Of a stretch of DNA of 64,000 nucleotides, positions 17,063-25,519 are shown one piece after another; positions within the stretch are counted from its first letter, which is position 1, and the number at the start of each line of letters is the position of its first letter. The DNA comes from JAXGMV01 sp040768445. Lineage in GTDB: Bacteria; Chloroflexota; Anaerolineae; Anaerolineales; Anaerolineaceae. A program made the position numbers and the translations under genes. The stretch spans positions 186,001 through 250,000 of the forward strand of contig JAXGMV010000001.1 in assembly GCA_040768445.1 (NCBI GenBank). Direction: 5' to 3'. The notes under the pieces were generated by a model. That model had not been told where the DNA came from, did not search any database, and saw only the letters and a program-made list of their open reading frames with translations.

Positions 17063-17986
17063 TTACTTATTTACCTGGAAGGTCTTGTCGCCCTTTTCAA
17101 AGAAATTCTTGATCTGAACTGCGGCAGCCATGCCGGCATTGACATTGGCTTCCTCGGTTTGGGCGCCCATCTTCTTGGGTGTAGCATAGTAGCGTTTTGC
17201 AAATTGTTCAACAATCTGCTCAGCGCAGTCAGGAACAACATCGGTTACATAAGCAAAATCCGGACGTTCCTCATAAACCTTTAGTAGATCTGCCTCATTG
17301 ACAACTTCTTTGCGGGCTGTGTTAACCAATACTGCACCAGCCGGCATCGCCATCAGAAGGTCATAATTGATTGAGCCTTTGGTCTCAGCAGTTGCCGGTA
17401 TGTGCAGTGATACATACTGGCATTTTTTGAAGAGTTCAGCCGGTGTATCAACGACTTTGACACCATCTTTTTCAATATCTGCCTTGGCAAGATAGGGGTC
17501 ATAAGCATAGACATCCATACCAAAACCCTTGGCAATCCGGGCGACATTTTTACTCACGTTACCGTATGCCAGCAAACCAAGTGTCTTGTCCATCAATTCA
17601 ACGCCTGAGCTGCCGTCAAAATGATTGCGTGCCTGGTAAACCATCATGGCCAGTGCCAGTTCTGCCACAGCATTGGCATTCTGACCGGGGGTGTTCATTA
17701 CAACCACGTTGTTTTTGGTAGCTGCGGCGAGGTCAATGTTGTCATAACCTGCACCCGCACGCACGGCAATTTTGAGGTTCTTAGCAGCATCGAGCACTTC
17801 GGGTGTGATCTTATCACTGCGGAAGATCAAAGCATCTGCATCAGCAACAGCTGCAAGCAATTCTGATACATCTTTGTATTTTTCAAGCAAAACCAGTTTA
17901 AAACCGGCTTCGTCAGTGACTTTTTTAATCTTTTCCACAGCCACTTTGGCAAATGGTTTTTCTGTTGCAACCAGAACTTTAGTCAT
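17063..17986 (-). CDS. serA: D-3-phosphoglycerate dehydrogenase, short type without ACT domain
   Basis: A 307-residue D-2-hydroxyacid dehydrogenase making 3-phosphohydroxypyruvate from 3-phosphoglycerate with NAD+. AVRAGAGYDNIDL and NTPGQNANAVAELALAM are typical of PGDH. Two departures are visible: the nucleotide-binding GxGxxG is replaced by AYGNVS, and the usual catalytic His segment (TPHIGGS) reads TPKKMGAQTEEAN, so Lys occupies the His site. This pattern fits the short type III PGDH group, in which that Lys is reported to matter for activity. The catalytic Arg is in NTARKEVV. No ACT domain means no serine feedback through it. It follows serC by 53 bases. Confidence 0.88.
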   Translation of the reverse strand: MTKVLVATEKPFAKVAVEKIKKVTDEAGFKLVLLEKYKDVSELLAAVADADALIFRSDKITPEVLDAAKNLKIAVRAGAGYDNIDLAAATKNNVVVMNTPGQNANAVAELALAMMVYQARNHFDGSSGVELMDKTLGLLAYGNVSKNVARIAKGFGMDVYAYDPYLAKADIEKDGVKVVDTPAELFKKCQYVSLHIPATAETKGSINYDLLMAMPAGAVLVNTARKEVVNEADLLKVYEERPDFAYVTDVVPDCAEQIVEQFAKRYYATPKKMGAQTEEANVNAGMAAAVQIKNFFEKGDKTFQVNK

Positions 17987-18039
17987 TTACAAACTCCTTT
18001 TTTGGTTATACGCAAATGAATTAAACGGGTTGTGACAGT

Positions 18040-19107
18040 TTAATGTTTTGCTTCAAATTCTTTCATGGTCTCGACAAGAAGCTTTGCGCTTTCAATTGGC
18101 AGCGCATTGTACAGTGAAGCGCGGAAACCACCCACATCGCGATGTCCCTTGACACCCACAATGCCCTTAGAAGCAAGTAATTCAAGAAATTCTTTGTCAA
18201 ATTCTTCATATCCAGGGGTCATCACGTAGGTGGCATTCATCAGGGAACGGCTGTCTGCTTCAGCGGTACCAACAAACATCTTGTTGCGGTCAATCTCATC
18301 GTAAACCAGCTTGGCTTTTTCAATATTGCGTTTTTCAATCTCTTTTACGCCGCCAATGGACTCAAGCCATTTCAAGGTTTGCAGGACGGTGAACAGACAG
18401 ATTACCGGAGGTGTATTGTACAGGGAGTTACCCTTGATGTGAGTTGCATAATTAACCATACTTGGAAGTGGTCTTTCCACTTTGCCAAGGATGTCATCAC
18501 GCAGGATGATGGCAGTCACGCCGGCAGGTCCGAAGTTTTTCTGTGCGCCAGCATAGATGAGGCCATATTTAGCGATATCAACCGGGCGGCTGAAGAGATC
18601 TGAAGACATATCAGCTACGAGCGGTACTTTCACATCATAATCAGTTCGGATTTCAGTGCCATAAATCGTGTTGTTAGTTGTGATGTGGAAGTAATCAGCA
18701 TCTTCCGGCACCGTCCATCCCTTGGGGATGTAATTGTATTTTTTGTCTTCTGATGAAGCAACAATCTCAACTTCGCCGAACAGTTTTGCTTCTTTTGCAG
18801 CTTTTGCAGCCCATGATCCAGTTTTCAGATAAGCAGCTTTTTTATTGAGCAGGTTGTAAGGAACCGTGAAGAATTGGGTGCTTGCACCGCCGCCAACAAA
18901 AATAACGCTGTACCCAGCAGGAATATCAAGCAGCCGTTTAAAATATTCAACAGTCTCAACAACAATCGCATCAAATTCCTTGCTGCGGTGAGAGACTTCT
19001 AAGATTGACAGCCCTGTCCCGGCAAAGTTCTCTACGGCTTCTTTGGTCTTTTCAATTGCAAATGCAGGTAAAATTGCTGGTCCTGGATTAAAATTGTGTT
19101 TCTTCAT
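18040..19107 (-). CDS. serC: Phosphoserine aminotransferase
   Basis: A 355-residue class V aminotransferase converting 3-phosphohydroxypyruvate and glutamate to phosphoserine and 2-oxoglutarate; it can also act in pyridoxal phosphate synthesis. MKKHNFNPGPAILP is the typical start, GGGASTQFF binds cofactor phosphate, and the PLP Lys lies in YAGAQKNFGPAGV. RDVGGFRASLYNALP near the C-terminus is also diagnostic. GGAGG precedes the ATG. It is first in a serC-serA operon; no serB is in the window. Confidence 0.95.
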   Translation of the reverse strand: MKKHNFNPGPAILPAFAIEKTKEAVENFAGTGLSILEVSHRSKEFDAIVVETVEYFKRLLDIPAGYSVIFVGGGASTQFFTVPYNLLNKKAAYLKTGSWAAKAAKEAKLFGEVEIVASSEDKKYNYIPKGWTVPEDADYFHITTNNTIYGTEIRTDYDVKVPLVADMSSDLFSRPVDIAKYGLIYAGAQKNFGPAGVTAIILRDDILGKVERPLPSMVNYATHIKGNSLYNTPPVICLFTVLQTLKWLESIGGVKEIEKRNIEKAKLVYDEIDRNKMFVGTAEADSRSLMNATYVMTPGYEEFDKEFLELLASKGIVGVKGHRDVGGFRASLYNALPIESAKLLVETMKEFEAKH

Positions 19108-19162
19108 TTAAGCCTCCAAATTAGGATAGTATAAATATTTTTAAAACAGGTATTATGAGTCT

Positions 19163-19168
19163 ATTATA
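19163..19168 (-). promoter_or_regulatory. -10 box upstream of serC
   Basis: A TATAAT on the minus strand lies about 56 bases before the serC start; the -35 (TGGTTG at 17-base spacing) is weak. It would give a leader of about 48 bases. Confidence 0.4.
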
Positions 19169-19322
19169 TAACAGATAGACCTGCGCAACCAAGATTACAA
19201 AAGTAACCATGCTGTAGTTATTGATCATACTTCTTATTCAAGAAATGAAAATATTAGACCATTTTTATCAAAAACAGGTCTTTTTATGAACTGATTGCGT
19301 TACTTGTTGGTAAAACAATCTT

Positions 19323-20549
19323 TCAATCAGACCGCAAAGCTTCCACCGGCTGCAGGTTGGCCGCGCGGTTCGCTGGATAAATTCCAAAGAAAAGTCCCAC
19401 AGCCGTGGAAAACAAAGTTGCCAGTAGAATGGCATCAATACCAATTTGGGGCTCAAGCGGTGTGTTATTCGCAGCTGCAATCAGGCTGACGACAAAACCG
19501 ATCAACCAGCCAAAAGCAATCCCGATGACACCCCCAAGCAAACTGAGCAGGGATGATTCAGTCAAAAATTGGATCAGGATATCTTTTTTCCTGGCACCAA
19601 GTGCTTTACGCAGCCCAATCTCCCGGGTCCGCTCCGTCACAGAAACCAGCATGATATTCATGATGCCAATACCGCCTACCAGCAGTGAGATGCCGGCAAT
19701 ACCTCCCAAAAATATGGTAAATGTACCGGTAATCATGGACGCTGTCTGGACAAAATCATCCTGACTGAATATGGTGAAATCATCAGGTCCAATGAAAATC
19801 CGATGCCGGCTGCGCAAAATTTGGGAGATCTCACTCTTTGCCTGGCCAACCTGTTCGGCAGTAAATGCCTGAACAAATACAAGATCCACATCATCCATAC
19901 GCCGCCTCAACAAGCGTGTTTGGGCCGTGCTGAGCGGCACCAGAACGGTGTCGTCCTCGCTGCCAAACGCTGACCCGCCTTTAGGTGTTAGTATGCCTAT
20001 GACCCGAAACGGCTGACCTTCTATCCTGATAGACTCGCCGACAATACCCTCAGTGCGGTCAAACAGATTGGTAGCGACCTGACTGCCAAGCAGAACCACA
20101 GAAGATTGACCCAGCATGTGCTCGTAGTTGATGAATTCACCTTCAACTAATTCATAATTTCGAACCGGCTGGTAAGATTGTGTGACACCGTACACAGTGG
20201 TACGAAACGATTTACCAGCATAGCTGACCGTCGCACTGCCCTGCAGCGCAGGCGCTACATCTGCAATAGATGGTGCAAGCAGCTTATCATTCAATGCTTC
20301 AGCATCTTCAAGGGTCAATGGTTTTTCATTGCGCACATCTTCCATCCGGTTGCCTGAAAAAACAAACAACAGGTTAGATCCAATACCGCTGATCGAACTG
20401 GTGATCGTATATTCAGCGCCCTTGCCCACAGCCAGCATAGCAATTACCGCGGCAACGCCTATGACGATACCCAATACTGTCAAGCCTGACCTGAGCTTAT
20501 TGCTGGTGATGCTTTCTAATGCCTCAATAATGGCCTGACCAAGATTCAT
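19323..20549 (-). CDS. MacB-type ABC transporter permease
   Basis: A 408-residue permease with one N-terminal helix (about 20-43), a large extracytoplasmic MacB_PCD domain (about 45-255) and a C-terminal FtsX domain with three helices (about 285-400), the four-helix layout of the MacB/LolC type VII ABC class. ERTREIGLRKALGARKKDIL is the conserved coupling segment. It overlaps the ATPase gene by four bases (ATGA), so translation is coupled. With the adaptor and ATPase it likely exports peptides, macrolide-like compounds or lipids; the substrate is unknown. Confidence 0.92.
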   Translation of the reverse strand: MNLGQAIIEALESITSNKLRSGLTVLGIVIGVAAVIAMLAVGKGAEYTITSSISGIGSNLLFVFSGNRMEDVRNEKPLTLEDAEALNDKLLAPSIADVAPALQGSATVSYAGKSFRTTVYGVTQSYQPVRNYELVEGEFINYEHMLGQSSVVLLGSQVATNLFDRTEGIVGESIRIEGQPFRVIGILTPKGGSAFGSEDDTVLVPLSTAQTRLLRRRMDDVDLVFVQAFTAEQVGQAKSEISQILRSRHRIFIGPDDFTIFSQDDFVQTASMITGTFTIFLGGIAGISLLVGGIGIMNIMLVSVTERTREIGLRKALGARKKDILIQFLTESSLLSLLGGVIGIAFGWLIGFVVSLIAAANNTPLEPQIGIDAILLATLFSTAVGLFFGIYPANRAANLQPVEALRSD

Positions 20550-21226
20550 TCAGCGCCTTCCAGTCTGCCGTCAATAATCCGAATAATATGCTGTGTCTGG
20601 TTGGCAATGGCAGGATCATGTGTGACGACTACGATCGTCGTGCCGAGTTCACTGTTTAAATTCTTGATCAGCTGCATAATTTCAGCGCCAGAATGGGTAT
20701 CCAGGTTGCCAGTAGGTTCATCAGCCATCAAGATTGCAGGGTTATTGACCAACGCCCGGGCAATGGCAACCCTCTGCTGTTGACCACCAGAAAGTTCGGT
20801 TGGCTTGTGATTGATTCGGTCTGCCAATCCTACAGCTTCAAGGGATTCTTTTGCGCGGGCAATCCTGCCTGTTGCCATACCTGCATATCGCAGTGGAAGT
20901 TCAACATTTGAGAGTGCAGTTGCGCGCGGCAGCAGATTGAAGCTTTGAAAGACAAAGCCGACTTTTCTATTTCGAATAGCTGCCAGCTGGTCATCATTCA
21001 AGCTTGAAACCAGCTCACCATCAAGAATATAATCACCGCTGGTTGGCCTATCCAGACATCCCAGCAGGTTCATCAACGTAGATTTTCCTGAGCCGGAGGG
21101 CCCCATGATGGAAACAACAGAGCCGCGCTCAATCTGAAGAGACACTCCCCGCAGGGCATGCACCTCAATCTCCCCCATCTTATAGATTTTCTTCAAATCC
21201 TTTGTCTCGATGACTGCATCAGACAT
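20546..21226 (-). CDS. ABC transporter ATP-binding protein (MacB/LolD type)
   Basis: A 226-residue ATPase with Walker A GPSGSGKST, signature LSGGQQQRVAIARAL, Walker B ILMADEPTGNL and the H-loop VVVTHDP. The DEPTGNLD sequence is typical of the LolD/MacB/FtsE subclass. It powers the adjoining permease. It is middle in a three-gene operon: adaptor, ATPase (eight bases later), permease (four-base overlap). Confidence 0.95.
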   Translation of the reverse strand: MSDAVIETKDLKKIYKMGEIEVHALRGVSLQIERGSVVSIMGPSGSGKSTLMNLLGCLDRPTSGDYILDGELVSSLNDDQLAAIRNRKVGFVFQSFNLLPRATALSNVELPLRYAGMATGRIARAKESLEAVGLADRINHKPTELSGGQQQRVAIARALVNNPAILMADEPTGNLDTHSGAEIMQLIKNLNSELGTTIVVVTHDPAIANQTQHIIRIIDGRLEGAE

Positions 21227-21233
21227 GCTGCCC

Positions 21234-22625
21234 CTACCTCATCTGCATTGGGAACATCATTTCTGAGGGGGGATTGAGGACAATCAAATCGCCTTCCGAT
21301 ATATCACCAGATATCAGCTCGCTGTAAACTTCAGAGGTTGTTCCAAGTTCAATATCGCGTGCTTCCGGTACACCGTTCATGAGCACAAAAACAACCCGCT
21401 TACCATCCCTGGTTCTAACAGCCTGGTTGGGTATGAGCAGTGCATTCTCAATCTGTTTAACAACCACACTGACTGCGGCAGTCATCCCTGGCAGCACTTC
21501 CTCATCCGGGTTATCCAACTCAATGGTGATCATAAAGTTGACAATCCCCTGACCAGTGATGCCTACCCTGCCAACCTTTACAACACTGCCGCTGTATTCC
21601 TTGCCAGTAATCGCATCAAATGTCAGCCGCACTGGGTTACCAATTTGAACACGGTTGATATCCACTTCCGGTATCTGAACATCAACTAATAGTTTGGACA
21701 GGTCATCAATTCGGAATGAGACTGAGCCTGGTGCTACCTGGTCCCCAACCATGTGGTTTACCATGGTTATCACACCTGAAAAAGGCGCTTCAAGATTTAC
21801 CAGGCCAATGGTTGCCTCAATGGAATCCACCCTTGCCTGCGCTGCGGCAATATCATCAGGATCCGCACCATCCTTCAACCGTTCCCATTCACGGCGAGCA
21901 TCTTCCAATCTTGCAACCGCCAGCTGAAGCGTTGCGTCGGAATTGGCAACCTCAATAGCATCGGGTTTTCCAAGCAGCCAATTGAGATTGGCAAGCGTTC
22001 TATCCCTCTGCTGTCTGGCAGCAGATACTTGTGCCAGCATGGCAGCTCTTTCAGGGTTGTCTTCTGCCAGATGTGCCATGCCGCTGAAAATATCTTCCAG
22101 CTGTTCAACTTTATCTTGAGCCAACACATAACTTGCTCTGGCATTGTCGAGCGTGGCCTCTGACGCACGTCCAAAATCCAGGCTGTTATTCTTCTTTTCA
22201 GCATCTTCAAGCGCTTTTTCAGCTTGCGCGAGTGTGAGTTGTGCCTGTGCTTTTGCCACCTCAGAATTCTGAAGTCCGGATAATGCCCTCTTCGCTGACA
22301 CTAGCTCAGACTGCGCCAGGATAATATTCTGAGAAACAGAGTCCTTCTGAAGCTCAGCCAACAGATCGCCTTCATTAACAGTGTCACCAACTTCTACATT
22401 GATCGCTCCGATTCTGCCAGATGTCTGCCAGCTCAACTGTGTGCTTTGATTTGCCCTCACTGTGCCTGTAGCGCCAACTATTGCTGTAAATTGGCCACGT
22501 TCCAAAGGCGAAGTCTGGTAAAGCTGCGCCGCTGCAGTTTTTGTTTTATTGATGTTCGAATAAACAAAATACGCAATAATTGCCAATCCTATTAAACCGA
22601 TAATCAACCAGATCTTTTTCTTCAT
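21234..22625 (-). CDS. Membrane-fusion (HlyD/RND-type) adaptor protein
   Basis: A 463-residue adaptor with an N-terminal membrane helix (about 4-24), a first lipoyl half (SGRIGAINVEVGDTVNEGDLLAEL), a long alpha-helical hairpin rich in Ala/Glu/Gln (about 95-260), the second lipoyl half (EAPFSGVITMVNHMVGDQVAPG) and a beta-barrel domain. It links the MacB-type pump to its export path or gathers substrate. It is first gene of the operon with the ATPase and permease. No outer-membrane TolC homologue is nearby. Confidence 0.9.
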   Translation of the reverse strand: MKKKIWLIIGLIGLAIIAYFVYSNINKTKTAAAQLYQTSPLERGQFTAIVGATGTVRANQSTQLSWQTSGRIGAINVEVGDTVNEGDLLAELQKDSVSQNIILAQSELVSAKRALSGLQNSEVAKAQAQLTLAQAEKALEDAEKKNNSLDFGRASEATLDNARASYVLAQDKVEQLEDIFSGMAHLAEDNPERAAMLAQVSAARQQRDRTLANLNWLLGKPDAIEVANSDATLQLAVARLEDARREWERLKDGADPDDIAAAQARVDSIEATIGLVNLEAPFSGVITMVNHMVGDQVAPGSVSFRIDDLSKLLVDVQIPEVDINRVQIGNPVRLTFDAITGKEYSGSVVKVGRVGITGQGIVNFMITIELDNPDEEVLPGMTAAVSVVVKQIENALLIPNQAVRTRDGKRVVFVLMNGVPEARDIELGTTSEVYSELISGDISEGDLIVLNPPSEMMFPMQMR

Positions 22626-22764
22626 ACCTAACCACCTTGCACAGTGTAAAAAGTTTAATCATATAATCATAGCATCATTTTATTAATTATTTATTACAGT
22701 TACCTGGACAAACCAGTCAAATTTCGTGGAAAATGAACACCAGGGAGATTGTCTTGGCTATAAA

Positions 22765-22792
22765 AAAGAGTGAGCCTGAAGGCTCACTCTTT
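22765..22792 (-). terminator. Terminator after the cytochrome operon
   Basis: A 12-bp perfect stem (22765-22776 with 22781-22792, AAAGAGTGAGCC) and a TTCA loop are followed on the minus strand by a T-run. It closes the two-gene cytochrome operon. Confidence 0.9.
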
Positions 22793-22814
22793 GTATGGAA
22801 ATTAAAACTAATTT

Positions 22815-23981
22815 CTATTCGGCTGCGCCAGCATCAATCCATGCTTTTATAACCTCAAGTTCTTCTGGCGTAAAGTTGCCCATATGTTTCCCTTCAGCCT
22901 GTTGTATAACAAGGGCTGAATTTTCCGAATCGCCGGCAACAATCATGACACCATTATCAGAACCTTTCATTGCACTGGCATAGTTCTCAACCGAGAAGCC
23001 ACCAAGTTCACCATGACAGGCACCACATTTTGCTGTAAAAATGGCACCAATACCTTTATCCCAGCTTGTTGCTGCTGCTAAGCCGCCATCAGGCGCCGCT
23101 ACAGTTGTGGGAATAGGCGCCAGGGTTGGCAGCGGCGTGGGTGTTTGGGGTGAAAAAACAACAACCTGGTTTTCCTGGCGGGGAACAGTCTCAATAGCTG
23201 TGGACTCGTAAGACACAAAGAAGTAAATTGCCACAAGGAATACTAGAGAGAATACACCGGCTATTGGGAAATAAACCTTTTGCCTGCGTTTAATTTCTGC
23301 TGTTGTTGCCTTACTGTCAGCCAAGCCTGCCTCAATATCCTCAAGTTCCAGGGCATGCTCTTCTTCCATGGTCTCATGATCCATTTTGCCATTGATCATG
23401 CTCCAGTTCCACTTTTTTATATGAACATGGTAGAAGTGCCAGATGAGAATGGCTGCAATTGCCAGAAAACCTTCCCATCCATGGGCAACTTTTGCAGCTG
23501 GAACAAACACGCCGGGCAGAAATTTCGTGGTCGTGATCGGATTCCACAGCATAAAGCCGGAAACACCCATGACAAATAAACCCCACATCATTGCCCAGTA
23601 TTCCATTTTCTCGGCATAGTTATAGCGTCCCATTTTGGGGGCTTCTTTTCGTAAGCCAATGTTGTGCATTACACTTTCGTAAATGTTTACACCATCACGC
23701 ACGCCCGGCACCATTGTGAGCGGCACTTTTAAGACAAAGATTTTATATCCCGCCAACACAATGTGATAAAGCGTTTCAAACATCAAAACTGTCGCGCAAA
23801 TCCTGTGGACGATCCTGATTGCTTCAATCCCTCCAAATACCTGTATGATAAACTGCGAAATACCCAGTTGGCTGAACATCTGCGGCAAGCCGGTGAGTCC
23901 CAACAGTCCGAATGAGAGCACAAGCAGGACATGTTCAATACGTTGTGAAGCAGGGAAGCGTGTGTAGGTTTTTTGGCTCAT
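22815..23981 (-). CDS. Membrane cytochrome b (b561/FdnI-like) fused to a C-terminal cytochrome c domain
   Basis: A 388-residue protein. Residues about 1-180 are a four-helix cytochrome b of the kind found in formate dehydrogenase gamma and hydrogenase cytochrome b subunits (RIEHVLLVLSFGLLGLTG; later GWEGFLAIAAILIWHFYHVH with His ligands). A charged linker and a fifth helix (about 235-255) follow, then a Pro/Thr linker and a monohaem cytochrome c with CGACH near residue 320. The design suggests electron transfer between the quinone pool and an extracytoplasmic haem. The ATG overlaps the stop of the upstream multihaem cytochrome gene by four bases, so the two very likely form one complex. Confidence 0.88.
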   Translation of the reverse strand: MSQKTYTRFPASQRIEHVLLVLSFGLLGLTGLPQMFSQLGISQFIIQVFGGIEAIRIVHRICATVLMFETLYHIVLAGYKIFVLKVPLTMVPGVRDGVNIYESVMHNIGLRKEAPKMGRYNYAEKMEYWAMMWGLFVMGVSGFMLWNPITTTKFLPGVFVPAAKVAHGWEGFLAIAAILIWHFYHVHIKKWNWSMINGKMDHETMEEEHALELEDIEAGLADSKATTAEIKRRQKVYFPIAGVFSLVFLVAIYFFVSYESTAIETVPRQENQVVVFSPQTPTPLPTLAPIPTTVAAPDGGLAAATSWDKGIGAIFTAKCGACHGELGGFSVENYASAMKGSDNGVMIVAGDSENSALVIQQAEGKHMGNFTPEELEVIKAWIDAGAAE

Positions 23982-25255
23982 TGGGCATCTCCTTCACCAG
24001 CAGTATCGTCTTTGCCAACTGTGTCTTCTTCCGTCACCTTTATTTCCTCAACAACCTTGACTTCTTCAATTAACATTTCCTCTTCGGCTTTACCCGAAGA
24101 CCGTTTCTTGCGTATCCTGTTGTAAATATCGGTTCCATTCAAGATAACCATGGCACCCAAAACTGCAGGAATAAGCAGCTTGTAAAACCACTGTACGTAG
24201 TAAACCAGTGCGGCTTTGTCAGGAGAGGGAATATAGTGTCCCAGCCAGGAAGTTGGGAAATCGGCTGTTGCATTGGGATGGCAAGCCTGGCATTTGGTCA
24301 TCAAGTTTTCTTTAATGGCAATACCAGCATCGGGGTCATCAACCTTTTGAATGTCATGAATGCCGTGGCAGTCATAGCAGACCGCAACATTCGTTTCCTC
24401 GTCCGGTGAGTGCTGTTCAAACAACACTGCTGTCGTCCCATGAAAATCAGCTACATAGGTATCCAGCACCTGCGTTGATAGATCATACTTTTCCATCAAT
24501 GCTTCATTGGTATGGCAGTTGGCGCACATTTGAATGGAGCTCACCCTGAAAGCTGGATCTTTGGTATCAGCAATGGTGTGAACCGAGTGGCAGCCAACAC
24601 AGGTTGGTGAGTCAGTGTTGCCTTCATTAACTACACCTGCACCGTGAACACTTTTGGCATACTGGTCATAGATCTCACTGTGGCAGCGCGCACACACATT
24701 AGGTACATTCTTATATGCGCTTTCGTAGATGTTGCCTTCAGCGTCATGAATAACTGCCTGATTATGGGGATTGTGACAGTCAACACAGGTAGGTGCATTG
24801 ATGTTGCCTTCGAGTAGTGCACTCATGTGTATTGAATCAGCTGTCATGGCATATTGTTCAAGGTGGCAATTCTTGCAGGTGTACTGGTATTGAAGGCTGT
24901 AGGCTCGGCGGTCTTTAGCTGTGATTGGCGGATGTGGATAGCTATCAATATTTACGTGACAGTCTGTACACAGCAAATCAGCCTGTCCATGTACCGATTC
25001 CGCAAATAATTGTGGATCGATACTCAGGAACAGGGGTTCTTCATTGGGCAGTGCCGTGATCTGTCCCGGTTGGCCGTGGCAGCCCTGGCAGGCTGCGTTG
25101 TCACCCTCAGCAAACCGTACAGGTTGTACCGGTAGTGCCTGCGCGTTGGCAGCCTGTTCGACACCAGTCAAACTGAACACCACCACGCCCAACAGGACGA
25201 CCAGCAGGACAACACCTATTGGCTTGAATAAGTATTTCAGAAAATATTTATCCAT
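23978..25255 (-). CDS. Nine-haem c-type cytochrome, membrane anchored
   Basis: The preferred start at 25255 (MDKYFLKYL) has GGAG nine bases upstream; an in-frame ATG at 25339 lacks one. The 425-residue protein has an N-terminal anchor or signal (about 8-40), nine CxxCH motifs (CQGCH, CTDCH, CKNCH, CVDCH, CARCH, CVGCH, CANCH, CYDCH, CQACH), a C-terminal helix (about 345-370) and an acidic Glu/Val-rich cytoplasmic tail. It resembles NapC/NrfH- and octahaem-like cytochromes in haem density, but no single family is certain. With the cytochrome b-c fusion it likely forms a quinol-linked electron conduit to or from an external partner. No terminal reductase gene is adjacent. Confidence 0.85.
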   Translation of the reverse strand: MDKYFLKYLFKPIGVVLLVVLLGVVVFSLTGVEQAANAQALPVQPVRFAEGDNAACQGCHGQPGQITALPNEEPLFLSIDPQLFAESVHGQADLLCTDCHVNIDSYPHPPITAKDRRAYSLQYQYTCKNCHLEQYAMTADSIHMSALLEGNINAPTCVDCHNPHNQAVIHDAEGNIYESAYKNVPNVCARCHSEIYDQYAKSVHGAGVVNEGNTDSPTCVGCHSVHTIADTKDPAFRVSSIQMCANCHTNEALMEKYDLSTQVLDTYVADFHGTTAVLFEQHSPDEETNVAVCYDCHGIHDIQKVDDPDAGIAIKENLMTKCQACHPNATADFPTSWLGHYIPSPDKAALVYYVQWFYKLLIPAVLGAMVILNGTDIYNRIRKKRSSGKAEEEMLIEEVKVVEEIKVTEEDTVGKDDTAGEGDAQ

Positions 25256-25519
25256 AGATTTAATCTCCGATAAAACTTTAAGATTGATTGCTGTGCAAAA
25301 TGAGTGAATAAATGAGAATCTTTTAATGCTAAGCTTCATTATACCTAATTATTTTACAATGTAATTCATATATGCCTGCTTTAATATGGTTAAATGTCAT
25401 TAACCTATTAAGAGCAATGTAATAAATTACCTGAAATTTATCTGAATATATTTCAAAGCCCTTATTTAGGAAATGAACGCTAACCATATCAAGCAGCGGG
25501 TAGAATTAGAATTGGGTGA

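Noticed and set aside
17063..17986. serA as a decaying gene because of its altered motifs
   Set aside because: The reading frame is intact, it is in an operon with serC, and the pattern fits a known short PGDH group.
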